From positions 2,294,001 through 2,358,000 of the forward strand of contig CM007989.1 in NCBI GenBank assembly GCA_002189035.1: a DNA stretch of 64,000 nt. Reading direction: 5' to 3'. The notes below the pieces were generated by a model. The model was given only the letters and a program-made list of their open reading frames with translations, was not told the origin of the DNA and made no database searches. Each line of letters begins with the position of its first letter. Position 1 is the stretch's first letter. The translations under genes were made by a program, and so were the position numbers. Positions 22,413 to 33,784 of this stretch are shown piece by piece. This DNA is from Utricularia gibba (lineage: Eukaryota; Streptophyta; Magnoliopsida; Lamiales; Lentibulariaceae).

Positions 22413-24862
22413 TTAAAACTGCCGGGATGTCGACCAAAGCTTCTTTCTGGCAACGAGCACTGCGTCTTCCTCTAGGCTGGCTTCTGGAACCGAATCGCCT
22501 ATGGCTTCCCAGCGCAATGGGCCCAGATACTTCTTTACATAGTTGACTACAGTTAGCTTATCATGGATGATGACAACGCCGGAAGGTCTAAGAATGCGGT
22601 CCATCTCAAGAAGAAGATCCTCGCTGCTACATCCTTTCTTCTTGATATCCGAAAAGACGGTCCAGGCATGGAGTAGGTCGTAAGTTCTGGGGTACGTGGA
22701 GAAGGCCTCGCACCTGCATGCAGAATGGTTCAGAGATGAAGCAAAGAGTGAAAAGACACAGTTAGTAAAAGGAAGCATAAAAGGTAGGCGTACCAGTTGT
22801 GCACACTGCCAATCAAACCTCGGTCATAGATAATCTTGAGTGTATTGGGTCCATCTTCAGGAACAACATTCATCACCCAGACATCCCTTTCTTTCAATGC
22901 AGCAGCAAAGGATCCTATGTTTGCTTTCATGTCCATCACATTTCTTATGCTATCAGCCAAAATATTTGGACCCAATATACTCCAATATTTGTCCACCCTT
23001 TGACGCCACAGATCCTGCTTGCAAAATTTCTCAACATTACACAAAGAACTGCCATCCCATATTTTGTCCAGAGTTGCAGATAATAATAGCAAGGTGAAGG
23101 AGAAGATACCGAATCATTTTCAAATATCTCGGATGAATAGCCGAGGTCAGCAAGGCGAGGAGGAGGAGAAATTAATCGAGCAGGCCATGGAGCCAGTCCA
23201 CTGCCTCTGGCTTTATGATCATCTGCAGTAAGAAAGAAGGAAAATAACATTGAAGTCAACGACTGATCAGCAAAAAAGGAGGGAGATGATAGTTTTCCAT
23301 CCAGGGTGGACATGCAGAAAGTAGGTATATGGTCTTTGTGTTAGCGATGCTCACGTTCAGAGTAGGGCATGATACAGGCCTTCATTGGTACACCCCAAAC
23401 GGCATCAGGATCATCATCTGATGCACAGAGAGGCGGCCGGGTTCCAGGCTTTCTTTCCAAATAGCAATGATTTGTTAATGGTTTTTGCCAAATAGCAGTC
23501 TGGTTTTTCCTTGCCACAACTTTCCAACACATGCGGCCAACAAGTGCATTCATCTCCTTCCATATTCTGCGATCCTCTTCATCCTGAGCATAAGCTTCAG
23601 GTGATGAGTAAACAAAATAACCGCCAGGTCGAAGAAGCCGATCCAACTCCAGAAGTAGTATCCCATCCCGCTGCAGCCAGTCGATTCTACAACGAGAACA
23701 ATGAGCTAGTTCAAAGGATCTGCTTGGGTAAGTGAGTCTCTTTGAACCTAGAACACCAAGGTATGCAGGAATTCCTCTTTCTAATGCGAATTGGATCTGA
23801 TTTTCATGCACATCATTAGGAGCAAGTGACATTGCAATCATGTCCGATGAAAGAAGGTAACCACCAAAGCTTGCAACACCACAACCAACATCAAGAACTG
23901 TGCGCAGTTTTCCTCTGTTGTTCAGGTTACTGTTCGGAAACTTGAGCATCTGCGATATCAAAAACAGTGTTCAGTAAGTGCCCATGCATTCCAAGGAGCT
24001 AGTGAGTCAGAAATTGCAATATGCTGAAATCAGCCGGTCAATTAGCATTTTCATATTTAAAACTCACACTTGCAATAGAAGCAATGTATTTATCAGCTCC
24101 ATAGTGAAAGTGAGTTCCTCCACCAGGAAAATAAATTTTGTTCCCTTTAACAACCATCCAATTCTGGTCAGATTTCTCGTGTGCTAAGTGAGTGTGAGGA
24201 ATGTTGGCTTTCCATACTTCATCTCTACTTTTTGGCCATTTTACTGGAATCTGTGGCTCAAAATGTTGCAAAACATTAGAGAAACAACAGAAACTGAGGT
24301 GATAAAACCACAATAACAACCATGAACGTAGATGTCCTCACCTTATATCCTCGAGGAGGTGGGATCAGACAATTGTAACGTCTGTCAGGTAATGGGCAGT
24401 GCCGTTCGTAGTGTTCCATTAAAGAATAATCCACCTTCAATCTCGTTTGATAAATAAGATTTTTGTCCAGGCAGGGGATCAACTCTGAAAGGTTATCATC
24501 ACAGACCTTTTGACATGCAGAAGATGATAATCAGAAATTGATAGCGGACTTCTAGTGTACTACTACTAGAATCTGAAGTGCCACAAAAATATGAAATCAC
24601 TTACAGGAAAGCTCTTGGGGAAAGCATCATCTGTCCATAATTTGGTGTAAGCTTCATGTAGCATACTAACAGAATCGGAATCTTCATCTCCATGCAAATA
24701 TGAAGATCCCAGTTTCATCAGAGACTCTTTGCCATACTGCAGAGCAGACTCTCCGGAAGTTCTTTTGCCAAAGTGGGCGTACAAAAACACAAGAAAAAGA
24801 GCAGCAAACACCACATAAGCAAAGATCCGCTTTTTATGTGCTCGAACTGAGCGCCCTCTCAT
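22413..24862 (-). CDS. PMT-type pectin methyltransferase, Golgi type II membrane protein
   Basis: Seven exons: 24862-24605, 24506-24342, 24250-24068, 23949-23355, 23222-23110, 23014-22794 and 22713-22413, encoding 611 residues in an unbroken frame. A short basic N terminus ([12 protein letters not shown]) precedes one membrane anchor (residues about 13-31). The DUF248/methyltransf_29 domain follows: [19 protein letters not shown], the SAM-binding motif [28 protein letters not shown] and [20 protein letters not shown]. The C-terminal half holds [17 protein letters not shown] and [12 protein letters not shown]. These proteins (QUA2, PMT8 group) are thought to methylesterify homogalacturonan in the Golgi. 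The N terminus and overall length are closest to the PMT8 group as I remember it. Confidence 0.92.
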
Positions 24863-25080
24863 ATTTTCCAAAGGTTGACTGACTCAAGTGTAGGGGTTAA
24901 ACTCTCCAGATACAGAATACACAATGCTCAAAACATCATCCAATCGTCAATAAACGTTCAAATCCACCAAAATTATTGCATGCAGGACAATCACATCTAC
25001 CTGCATACGCTGTTCACAATATTAATATGCAACAAGAAATCCAACAAAGGATTTCAACAACAAGAATTATAACGAAGATA

Positions 25081-25230
25081 CACCCACAAAATGAAGTACC
25101 AAGCTACACTGTGGAATGTGACTAGGTATTAATTCTACGCCCACAAAATAAAGTAACAATCTGCACTGCGGAATGTGACTAGGTATTAATCTCTACACCC
25201 ACAAAATAAAGTAACAGTATACACTGTGGA
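25081..25230. repeat. Tandem repeat, about 58 bp x 2.6
   Basis: Three consecutive starts of CACCCACAAAAT(G/A)AAGTA (25081, about 25138 and about 25196) are followed by similar text including GGAATGTGACTAGGTATTAA. The third copy is partial. It lies upstream of the PMT gene, possibly in a 5' UTR intron or the promoter. Confidence 0.75.
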
Positions 25231-27162
25231 AACAATTTACAAGAATCATTTGGGAGAACAGATCTTCCAACTACTACATTGCCATTCTCTTTATACATTC
25301 AGAAAATCAGGAATTTGTGAAGACTAGATTTCCTAGCCAATCCAGCCTGATTGTCTAAGCCCTACGGAGTGTCAGAAAGGTTCAGATCTGAAACCTATCA
25401 TTATATATATTCTACATTCACACAGAATATATAACATGAAAAGTAGTTGGATGTCATATTTGGGTTTCCATTTCTCGAAAAATCGAATTTTTGACCTTCA
25501 GAAGTCAAGTGTCTCCCTAATAGTTCAAGAACAGCCCCCTCCCCATACATGATCTTACAAGAGAAAGTCACAATCCAGACGCCTCAAGAATCCGGATAGT
25601 CTTGCGATTTCAAACCGCCGGGAAAAACATACACAACATCTTATTGAATTCCAGGTAGATGAAACGGTAAATCAAACTCAAAAACAAATAGATCCGCAGA
25701 CAAAACAACAGATAAGGTCTAAAAGAAATAGGATTCTAAACTTATCGGATAATGTGACAGCATACGTGTGTCCAGTCAGAAGAATAAAAAACCAGAATAT
25801 TTGTTGCCCAATAACACATACCAGATCTATGCCTTCCTTTGAAGCGTTTGTATTATACATCTTACTTGCATACACTTGAATCGGAATGCGTCAATGGAGA
25901 AAAAGATAACTCATAGAAAACGTTGAAGCTAAAAGTGACAGGTCGGGTGCCAACTTGGGGATCAAAACAGTGATAATTTGGCAGCGGATTTGGGGATACA
26001 ACCGGCGTCCGCGATTTGGGCATGAATTGATGAGACCCAGAATTTGTGGAAGACGGTCAATCGAGAAAATGCAATGAAAATGAACCCTATGTGATTAACG
26101 CCGTTCAAGTAGCTGTTTGCCATTCCTTCTCAAAAACCACAAACGAAGTAGCCGTTTGTCATTGATGAAGGCGCATTTTAACCATATCATTATTTTCTTG
26201 GGTTCCTTTTCTTTGCTTTCTATAATTTCTTTTTTACGTTAGTCAGGCGGAGGGCGATGCAGTGGCGGCGGTCAGACAACCCGGCGCGGCGGGATATTGC
26301 CACAGCAATTTTAGTAATTAGGGTTTCATAATTGGGATTAGTCGTACGGTATCACTTTATAAAAACCTTATTTTTCTAAAATGTAATTTTTTCAAATGAT
26401 AGGGATAAGTTTACTAAAAATCCGCGGGAACTACAGCTTCTCGCTTTGAACTAATTAAAATAAACGGTATTTTTTAAAAAAAACAAATAATAATAGTGAT
26501 TATTAGCGCCATATCATCATTTGGAAATGAATGTTCTATGGATGCCTTTAGTTGTAAGATTCATATATGTTAAAAATATGTGTGGATAGGATAAAATATA
26601 ATTTTTTAATAAATTATGTTTAGGATGAAAACATTATTATTTATATAACAATTATTATATTATTATTATTTTTAATGTGTATTAAAAGAAAAATAAAAGA
26701 TGAAAATGCAAAATTTATATATTCTAAACTTTAGATATATCTAATACTAATTCCAATCATAAGTTTTATTTCAATTATTAAATGTGATATTTTAATGTCT
26801 CTTGAAATTTTCCCTCTAATACCATCAACAAGTTGGACCTCCAAAAACGGTTTAACAGAGTGTAGGCTGTGAAGCACTGAACACCGTCTTCCATGAAGCA
26901 CTATCACTTCACCTAACCTGCACATGGGAGGAGATGTAAAGGAGGTGCGATCAGTGGGGGGTGGCCTGGCCAATATGTTGTACGGATACTTGACTTGTTC
27001 GTGAGGGGTGTAGTGTAGTGTGGAACCGAGCAGAAAAATGGGAACATTTAGAGGAATCTTTTATTGCTGAATCGTGTGTTGTGGTGGACAACACGAAGAA
27101 CAGATTTCATGTTGTGGTGGGGACCTTAGCTAGTGCTGTGGATGTACGCGTTGTCTGTTGTC

Positions 27163-27168
27163 TATAAA
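27163..27168 (+). promoter_or_regulatory. TATA box of the glycine-rich protein gene
   Basis: TATAAA lies 54 bp before the start codon at 27222. That leaves a 5' UTR of about 25-30 nt, typical of short-leader, highly expressed plant genes. Confidence 0.6.
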
Positions 27169-27221
27169 TGCCATTCTGCTGCGTCCATGGAGGATCAAGT
27201 TTGTAGGCATAGCACAGTGCT

Positions 27222-27779
27222 ATGGAAGCCAAGAAGGGAAGCGTTGTTGCCATTCTTGTCTTCCTGGTGCTGTGGGTTGCAGCATGCTCTGCAGCCAGGA
27301 CCTTGATTGGGGTGGAGACATACCATGGAGCTTTCGGTGAGGGTGGAGGGTCGGGCTTCGGGGGTGGAGAAGGTGGAGGCGGCGGTGGTGGAGGTGGGTT
27401 TGCAGCAGGTGGTGAGTATGGTTCCGGGTATGGGAGTGGTGGTGGGGAAGGCCATGGCGGCGGTGGTGGACTCAATGGTGGCGGTGGTGGTGGCGGCGGT
27501 GGTGGAGGCGGCGGAGGTGGAGCTGCTGGTGGATACCCTGGCTATGGTGGTGGGCATGCGTGGGGATACGGAGGAGGTGAAGGAGCAGGCATTGGTGGCG
27601 GACATCCCGGAGGATATGGCGGCAGTGGCATCGGGGGCATTTACGGTGGGGGTGGCCGCGGTGGCTCCGGCTACGGGAGCGGAGGAGGAGCAGGTGGAGG
27701 TGCCGCAGGCGCAGCACATGGAGGAGGATATGGTGGAGGCGAAGGAGGCGGCGGCGGTTATGGTGGCTATGCTCCTTGA
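27222..27779 (+). CDS. Secreted glycine-rich protein (class I GRP)
   Basis: A single exon of 185 residues. An N-terminal signal peptide (MEAKKGSVVAILVFLVLW, cleavage probably after the alanines near residue 25) leads into a short non-repetitive segment (RTLIGVETYHGAFG). From residue 39 to the end the chain is (Gly)n interrupted by Tyr, Ser, Ala and His. There is no cysteine-rich C-terminal domain and no RNA-binding motif, which fits structural cell-wall GRPs or vascular GRPs. Glycines use mostly GGT, GGA and GGC in GGN runs, so the other frames and the antisense strand are also open. Those are shadows. Confidence 0.88.
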   Translation: MEAKKGSVVAILVFLVLWVAACSAARTLIGVETYHGAFGEGGGSGFGGGEGGGGGGGGGFAAGGEYGSGYGSGGGEGHGGGGGLNGGGGGGGGGGGGGGGAAGGYPGYGGGHAWGYGGGEGAGIGGGHPGGYGGSGIGGIYGGGGRGGSGYGSGGGAGGGAAGAAHGGGYGGGEGGGGGYGGYAP

Positions 27780-28055
27780 CGCCGGGTGATGATCATGCAC
27801 TACTGATTCTGCAAATGCAAGCATGCCTCAAACTGGAAGGATGCCCCATACGGCATTCCAGTGATGTATGGCAATGTACTTTGCTTATGCATCTTCATAA
27901 TACAAACTACATTTAAAAAAGAACATCATCTGTCTACTTAATCTACCTTAGATATGACAGCTCCATTGAAGATATTACAGCTCCATTTGTTGTTGCACCT
28001 GGAGCTTCCATAGATTCCTTTCAGGCACGACACAATCCTTGCCTGCAAAATCCTC
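27780..28055. other. 3' region of the glycine-rich protein gene
   Basis: Non-coding as far as I can see. It should contain the GRP 3' UTR and, on the other strand, the 3' end of the weak minus-strand candidate. Confidence 0.5.
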
Positions 28056-28620
28056 TCACCATAAATAAGTACCCACAAAATCTAGTTCAAAATACACCAG
28101 AACGAACACTCTCCAACTAACACAAACACAAGATTTCCTCCTCTCATGGCTGTAGTCATCAGTGGCTATGGGCTGGTATCCCATTTTCCCATTTCTGAGC
28201 CGCCATCCGGGAAACATTAGCTTGATCTTCTTAAGCCCGCACCATTGCCTCTGTTCAACCTTTTTACCCAATCAGGTTTCGTAATGCCATAACACAAGAA
28301 GCTAGTGACAGCAGCAGCAGTATTATTTTACACAAAAACAATCAGCTTTTTCTGTAAAAAAAAACCATTAGATCCAGCAGAAAAACAACAACGGTAATGG
28401 TGAATACCTTCCATTTAGGGGACCGACGCAACTCTACATCATTCCTTAGGACCTGAACCCGCGGGTCGCATGCTCGTCCTTTTGCTGAAACGACGGGCTT
28501 CGTGGCTTGAGGCCGCGGTCGATTTCGGCGGTGGTCCGATGAGATCGTGGGTTTGTAGACTCGGTGTACACAGTGATGATGACGCTCATGCTCTCTCGTC
28601 GCATCATCATCACCATTTCT
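28056..28620 (-). CDS. Weak candidate gene, two exons, unknown function
   Basis: On the minus strand an open frame of about 70 codons ends in VLRNDVELRRSPKWK at a GTATTC donor near 28406. It can be spliced in phase to a second exon starting near 28244 (RQWCGLKKIKLMFPGW) that stops at 28056. The first exon frame has no ATG. An ATG at about 28613 is in a different frame, so the 5' end is unclear and may be broken or lie in another exon. I do not recognise the product. The in-frame splice and the basic, tryptophan-containing motif are the only support. Confidence 0.3.
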
Positions 28621-29247
28621 TTAATTCTGCATAGTTCTCATAATATAAACAGTTACTCGGATCCAAAATGTATGGAATTGATGAATTTTTATGTATTAAT
28701 ATTTATTTATTCTTATTTATATGCTGAAATCTTATTTGAGAGGGATTACTATGTTGAAAAGTAATTTTATTATTAGATATAAATGACTTATGATGAATAT
28801 AAATAAAAAAAGCACTGAACATTTCAACTATTATTTATTAGATTTATTTTTTCAAAATTCAATTAATAAGATTTAGTAATATATAGTAATACTTATAATT
28901 AAAAATAAATTAGTATTTAAATAAAAACCAAAGTACTTTAATAAAGTTATTTCATTAAATGTAAAATGTTTCTGTAAATTAGTGTAATAAAATTAGAAGC
29001 AATTTTATTATGATTGGAAACTGCAACAATTATATTTAAAGTATAGAGTCATAATACGAATAAATTCCTTTTTACATATAATTTCAATTTTCTATTAAAT
29101 ATTATTATTGATATAGATGGATTATTTAACATATTGCGGGCCGCTTCTATTTGGTGTTCGGGTGCAGGGGTCGGTTTCAAATTTTAGGGTTTAAAAAACG
29201 CTCGCCGTGAGCTTCGCTGCAGTACGGAAGTATCCGGCAGCCGGGAG
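28621..29247. other. AT-rich intergenic DNA before the ASCH gene
   Basis: AT-rich up to about 29130, then a GC-richer promoter and 5' UTR. No gene is visible. Confidence 0.6.
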
Positions 29248-29901
29248 ATGGGAAGTTCATCAAACTACAGAAACCCTTGTTTGACGATGCACCAACCGTG
29301 GGCTTCACTGCTGGTCCATGGTATCAAACGAATCGAGGGCAGGTCTTGGCCTGCTCCGATTCGAGGGCGTCTTTGGATCCATGCCGCTGGTAAGGTTCCA
29401 GAGCCTGATACCATAAAAGCTATGGAAGATTTTTACCGTGAAATCTATGCTGTGGATGGAATAACAGACCTAAAGTTTCCAGAGCATTACCCAGTATCCA
29501 GGTTACTTGGTTGCGTTGATGTAGTTGGGTGTGTTACTTGTGAAGAGCTAGTAAATTGGGATGCTGTACCGCAATCTGTGAGATTGGAAGGGCAAACATC
29601 GTTTTGTTGGCTGTGTGAGCGACCCCAGAAACTAGTTATCCCATTTGAGATGCGTGGCTACCAGGGGGTATATAATTTGCAGAAGAAGGTATACGAATCC
29701 GCCGTCAGGGGTCTTGCATCTGCTTCTGCCCCTTTACCAGCCACATTCCCACTTCCGTATCCTGGAGATCGGTTCTCGTTGAAACCTTGCTCACGTCCTT
29801 CACCAGATGAGGAAAAGCCTCCTGGTCTTGAAGCTGCCATCGCTGGTGCTAGGATGGCTGCGAATCAATTTTCGAAGAAGACATCTCATGGCGGCAAGTA
29901 A
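29248..29901 (+). CDS. ASCH-domain protein (activating signal cointegrator 1-like)
   Basis: Intronless frame of 217 residues starting MGSSSNYRNPCLTMHQPWAS. The ASCH domain spans about residues 10-125: LTMHQPWASLLVHGIKRIEGRSW, the basic RGRLWIHAAGK and LGCVDVVGCVTCEEL are the expected strands of this PUA-like fold. ASCH proteins bind RNA or DNA, and in animals TRIP4 (ASC-1) carries this domain next to a zinc finger. Here only the ASCH part is present, with a proline-rich C terminus. Plant homologues of similar size exist and are poorly characterised, so the cellular role is unknown. Confidence 0.87.
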   Translation: MGSSSNYRNPCLTMHQPWASLLVHGIKRIEGRSWPAPIRGRLWIHAAGKVPEPDTIKAMEDFYREIYAVDGITDLKFPEHYPVSRLLGCVDVVGCVTCEELVNWDAVPQSVRLEGQTSFCWLCERPQKLVIPFEMRGYQGVYNLQKKVYESAVRGLASASAPLPATFPLPYPGDRFSLKPCSRPSPDEEKPPGLEAAIAGARMAANQFSKKTSHGGK

Positions 29902-32172
29902 ATCCATTATTGTGTTCGTGTTTGCACATGTTCTCTTTTAGGAAAATACAGCCTTTCATAGTAAAAAGAAGCCCCCTTTTTCGAACAAACACTATTCAAA
30001 AAACACACACACACAAAAATCAATCTTTTTCAAAACTGATTTCAAATCTATCCTGTTCCTAAACCCATCTGCTTCTCAACTATCGTATGCTTGAGTTCAG
30101 GTGGTGTAATTTGATGATGTGTAGTTTTAATTTGGTTTACTTGATGCGTAAGTTGCACATGGATTCTTAGTGTTATGATTCCTATCTATCATTCGAGTGC
30201 ATTGCACTTGCCACTCCTCGGTTCCTTGTTTGTTGATTTAAATATGGAAATGATGGCAAAAGTAAAAGGTCTGAGCAGCAAAGTGGTGGTAGTTGCCGGA
30301 GTTTGGTAGAATGAGTAGTGCAGAAAGATGAAGAAGGCCCTTGTCTGTGCCTTAAGCATTGGCATCTGACAGTCGCAACTTCTTCTATATCAACACAGGG
30401 CTGCCAGAAAAGGCGTGGATTGCATTCTAGTATTGAATCGCAATTTAGATCGCTGCCCTTCACCTTCCCATTCTCTTACAAGTTGGTTGACAGGCCACCA
30501 CTTTGTTCTGCATTGATCAAATTTCTCATGCTGATCCACTTGATGTTTGTTTGCCTCTTTTTTTTGCTGCCTTAAATGGGGATTACTTCATCCAAGCTCT
30601 GGTATTCAGTTGCTCGCATAGATAGGTTTTCAATGTCTGAGGCAATAAGACTCACTCAGCATGATAAGCCTTTTGAGACCCGATTCTGCTTTTCAGAGCA
30701 TTTTCTGTTCCATTTGGTATGCTAAATTGTAAATAGTTTCTTGTTACTGAAATGGGTGAATTAATTTTGTTTTTATTATCAAATAAAAACATATATACAA
30801 AAATAATAATAATAAGTGAATGTTATCAACTAAGGATAATATCTCTATTATTGCAAGTAGTTGGAGGGATATTTTCTCTAGTCGGCCAAGAGGCAGTGTT
30901 TTAAAACCATGGGTTCCACCCGTGGTCCGGATTAGATCTTAATTGATATTTTGATGGGTCGGAGTTAATTTTATTTTTTTTTACTTTTATTCTCTTATTT
31001 TTTTAATTTTTACTATTTATCTTATGTAGATGATTAATAACAATATAAGACATGTCATAAATATTTAATTTATATATTTTAAATAAATTTTAATAATTAT
31101 ATGTTTATATATGTATTTGTATTGATAATAGAAAATACTTATTTGTATTTGGATTATACATTATTTGAATGAGATATAAGATGAAGATGATTTTGATAAA
31201 GCTTTTTGATTTAATTATTTCAAGTGTTTAGAGATGTATTTTTAATGTTCTATATTTTGAATATTTTGATGCATTGAATTATGATTTTATAATTAAATTT
31301 TAATATTTTAATAAATATAATTAAAATTAATATATCCTATTCAATTTATTCTAAAAAGAATTTAATCCAAACACATAATTAAATATTTCATTGAGTTTAA
31401 ACCGTTTTTCAACAGGTCTAAAGCGGGAGGCGGTGTTGTTGATTTTGAAATTATTAATTCACTTTCTTTCTGAAGCCCAATCCTTGCAGCTAGGGTTTCC
31501 TCCACTCTTCTCTTTATATATAACCATTGCTGCCGTGCCCACATTTCCTAGCTCCTTTATGTGCTCTTCTGAAGGGGAATTTTCATCCCATCGTCGGCTG
31601 CGGCGTACTTTCGTCTTCCGTGCCTAGTGAGTTGAGGTATTTGCTGATGCTGTTTCTCTTACAATTTGAGTATTTTTTGTGCACCGCTTTACGCTGAATC
31701 GAATATTATTTATGTTTTCCGGTGTTTAAATTATCTGTGATTAACGTAAGGTATTTAGCCGATCGATTTCAGATCCACGGAAGTTTTTGTTTGAATTGAT
31801 GATTGATTGACGATTGAATCCATTTGATCTAAAAGGACGTTCGGATTTGGTTATGTTGTTGAAGTTTCGTTGCTTTTCGTTATCGTTCTGGATGATTGTT
31901 TTTGTGGATCTGAAGTTTTCCTTTGTTGGATTTGACTCGTATGCCATATGATAGAGACAGAGTTCAGATCTTATGTTGATAGTTTTGGTGTTTTGAATTG
32001 AAAATATGCTATTTTTTTCTTTCACTGTTTCTGCCTAGCTAGTTATGTTGGGCTAATTGGTTCATATTGATGTAATTTATTCCGACTTTAATATATTTCC
32101 AGGATTTGGCTGGTAGAGTTGCTGCGGTACCAGTTAGCAACAGTGAAGAGTATTAAGTTTGTATCTTCTTTT
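29902..32172. other. Intergenic region and eIF5 5' UTR with its intron
   Basis: From 29902 to about 31380 there is no gene, and 30730-31380 is strongly AT-rich. The eIF5 leader probably starts near 31500-31540. An intron seems to run from a GTGAGT donor near 31627 to a CAG acceptor at about 32102. Most of that intron is T-rich, as usual for plant leader introns. Confidence 0.5.
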
Positions 32173-32409
32173 ATGTCTGAACGAGAATCTCACTTTTTAT
32201 CATCGGTTGGCTTGCTTGTGGAGCATTTTCCGTCGCCCAGAATAAAGGATAAACATCCTGTTCCAGAGGTTGGCTGTATGCATCTGAGGCCGCGACAAGG
32301 ATTCAACATAAACTGTAAATACTACCAGTTTATGCCACTTTTCCGTGCTGCAAAGAATTATAAAGATACTGGAAAGAAGCTCTCTGTGAACCTATTGTCT
32401 GTCTTCTGA
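32173..32409 (+). CDS. Upstream ORF of eIF5, 78 codons
   Basis: This ATG-initiated frame in the spliced leader ends 25 nt before the eIF5 start codon. Its start context is poor (TTTTATGT, no purine at -3, no G at +4), whereas the eIF5 ATG has a strong context (AAAAATGG). In animals and fungi eIF5 expression is autoregulated by uORF starts in poor context, because more eIF5 relaxes start-codon stringency. The arrangement here would fit the same logic. The peptide begins MSERESHFLSSVG and has a basic centre. I cannot tell from one sequence whether the peptide itself is conserved. Confidence 0.55.
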   Translation: MSERESHFLSSVGLLVEHFPSPRIKDKHPVPEVGCMHLRPRQGFNINCKYYQFMPLFRAAKNYKDTGKKLSVNLLSVF

Positions 32410-32434
32410 TAAAGAGTGATACCTTCAGTCAAAA

Positions 32435-33784
32435 ATGGCTTTGCAGAATATTGGTGCTGGCAACAAAGATGATGCCTTCTACCGGTATAAGATGCCTAAA
32501 ATGGTTACTAAAATTGAAGGTCGTGGAAATGGCATCAAGACCAATGTAGTGAATATGGTTGAAATTGCAAAGGCTCTTGGAAGGCCTGCATCGTATACCA
32601 CAAAGTATTTTGGTTGTGAGCTGGGGGCACAGTCGAAGTTCGATGAGAAGACTGGTACATCACATGTCAATGGAGCTCATGATACTTCCAAGCTTGCTGG
32701 ACTCCTTGAAAACTTCATCAAGAAATTTGTGCAGTGCTATGGTTGTGGCAACCCTGAAACAGAAGTTATCATAACGAAGTCCCAGATGATCAATCTCAAG
32801 TGTGCAGCATGTGGTTTCATCTCTGAAGTTGACATGAGGGACAAGTTGACGACTTTCATCTTGAAAAACCCTCCAGAGTCCAAAAAGTCTTCCAAGGACA
32901 AGAAGGCTATGAGAAGGGCTGAGAAAGAGAGGCTGAAGGAAGGCGAGGCTGCTGATGAAGAGCAGAAGAAACTCAAGAAAGAGGCGTCTAAGAAGAAAGG
33001 TTCAACTGGCAGCTCCAAAGATGCAGCCTCAAAAGTGTCTGGCAAGAAAAAGTCTCAATCTGATGAGGAGCAATCTCCCACTGGCAGCCAAGTAGATGAA
33101 CAGGAAGTTGCTGCAGCTGCTGCTAATGAGAGTGATGATGACGTGGAATGGCAGACAGATATCTCTGCGGTTGCCGCACAGCGAACAATCCAGGAGCAGC
33201 TGAATGCTGTTACAGCAAGTATGGTCATGCTCGCACCAAACGAGGACAAAAAAGAACATGTGAAAAGTTCTCCAAAAGAAGAGGACCATAAAGCCAACGG
33301 GAAGTCAAATGGAATCCATGCTGATGGTCCTGATCCTATCATCCATTCAATAAAAGAGTATTTGAAGAAGGGTTCTCCTGCTTCCCAACTGAAATCTTTC
33401 CTGGACTCCCTCTCTGGCACGCAGCAGGAAATCATGGATGCCTTGTTCGAGGCTTTATTCGAGGGAGTGGGGAAGGGCTTCTCCAAAGAGGTTCTAAAAA
33501 AGAAGAACTACATCGCTGCTGCAGTGCAGGTGGAGGGCTCACAGCCTCTCCTGCTTCATGCCATCGAGTCCTTCTGCACGAAAGCCGCAAGCCCTGAGGC
33601 CGTGAAGGAGGTGGCTCTGGTTCTAAAGTCGCTCTATGATGGTGATGTCCTGGAAGAGGAACACATCGTGGAGTGGTACAACAAGGGTTCAGCTGGCAGC
33701 AATAAGGGCTCTCCGATCTGGAAGAATACCAAGCCATTCGTGGAGTGGCTCCAGAGCGCAGAATCCGAATCCGAAGAAGAGTGA
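32435..33784 (+). CDS. EIF5: Eukaryotic translation initiation factor 5 (eIF5)
   Basis: A single coding exon of 449 residues. The N-terminal eIF2beta/eIF5 domain (1 to about 150) starts MALQNIGAGNKDDAFYRYKM; R17 corresponds to the arginine finger that drives GTP hydrolysis on eIF2. It contains a C4 zinc finger with cysteines at 101, 104, 123 and 126. A lysine- and acid-rich linker (about 150-290) leads to the W2/HEAT domain (about 295-440) and an acidic aromatic C terminus (PFVEWLQSAESESEEE) that binds eIF2beta and eIF2Bepsilon. The protein acts in the 43S complex as GTPase activator for eIF2. Its intronless coding region with an intron in the leader is a common plant eIF5 structure. Confidence 0.96.
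   Translation: MALQNIGAGNKDDAFYRYKMPKMVTKIEGRGNGIKTNVVNMVEIAKALGRPASYTTKYFGCELGAQSKFDEKTGTSHVNGAHDTSKLAGLLENFIKKFVQCYGCGNPETEVIITKSQMINLKCAACGFISEVDMRDKLTTFILKNPPESKKSSKDKKAMRRAEKERLKEGEAADEEQKKLKKEASKKKGSTGSSKDAASKVSGKKKSQSDEEQSPTGSQVDEQEVAAAAANESDDDVEWQTDISAVAAQRTIQEQLNAVTASMVMLAPNEDKKEHVKSSPKEEDHKANGKSNGIHADGPDPIIHSIKEYLKKGSPASQLKSFLDSLSGTQQEIMDALFEALFEGVGKGFSKEVLKKKNYIAAAVQVEGSQPLLLHAIESFCTKAASPEAVKEVALVLKSLYDGDVLEEEHIVEWYNKGSAGSNKGSPIWKNTKPFVEWLQSAESESEEE

Larger units (their letters stand above)
24863..27221. other. Intergenic region between PMT and the glycine-rich protein gene
   Basis: PMT 5' UTR and promoter sequence should lie to the left, and a 58-bp tandem repeat sits at 25081-25230. 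The part 26380-26760 is AT-rich. The last 200 bases are the GRP promoter, including a TATA box. No other gene is supported. Confidence 0.55.

Noticed and set aside
27195-27824. Long antisense and shifted frames over the glycine-rich protein gene
   Set aside because: They are products of the GGN repeat codons. Only the plus-strand frame has a signal peptide and a fitting TATA box.
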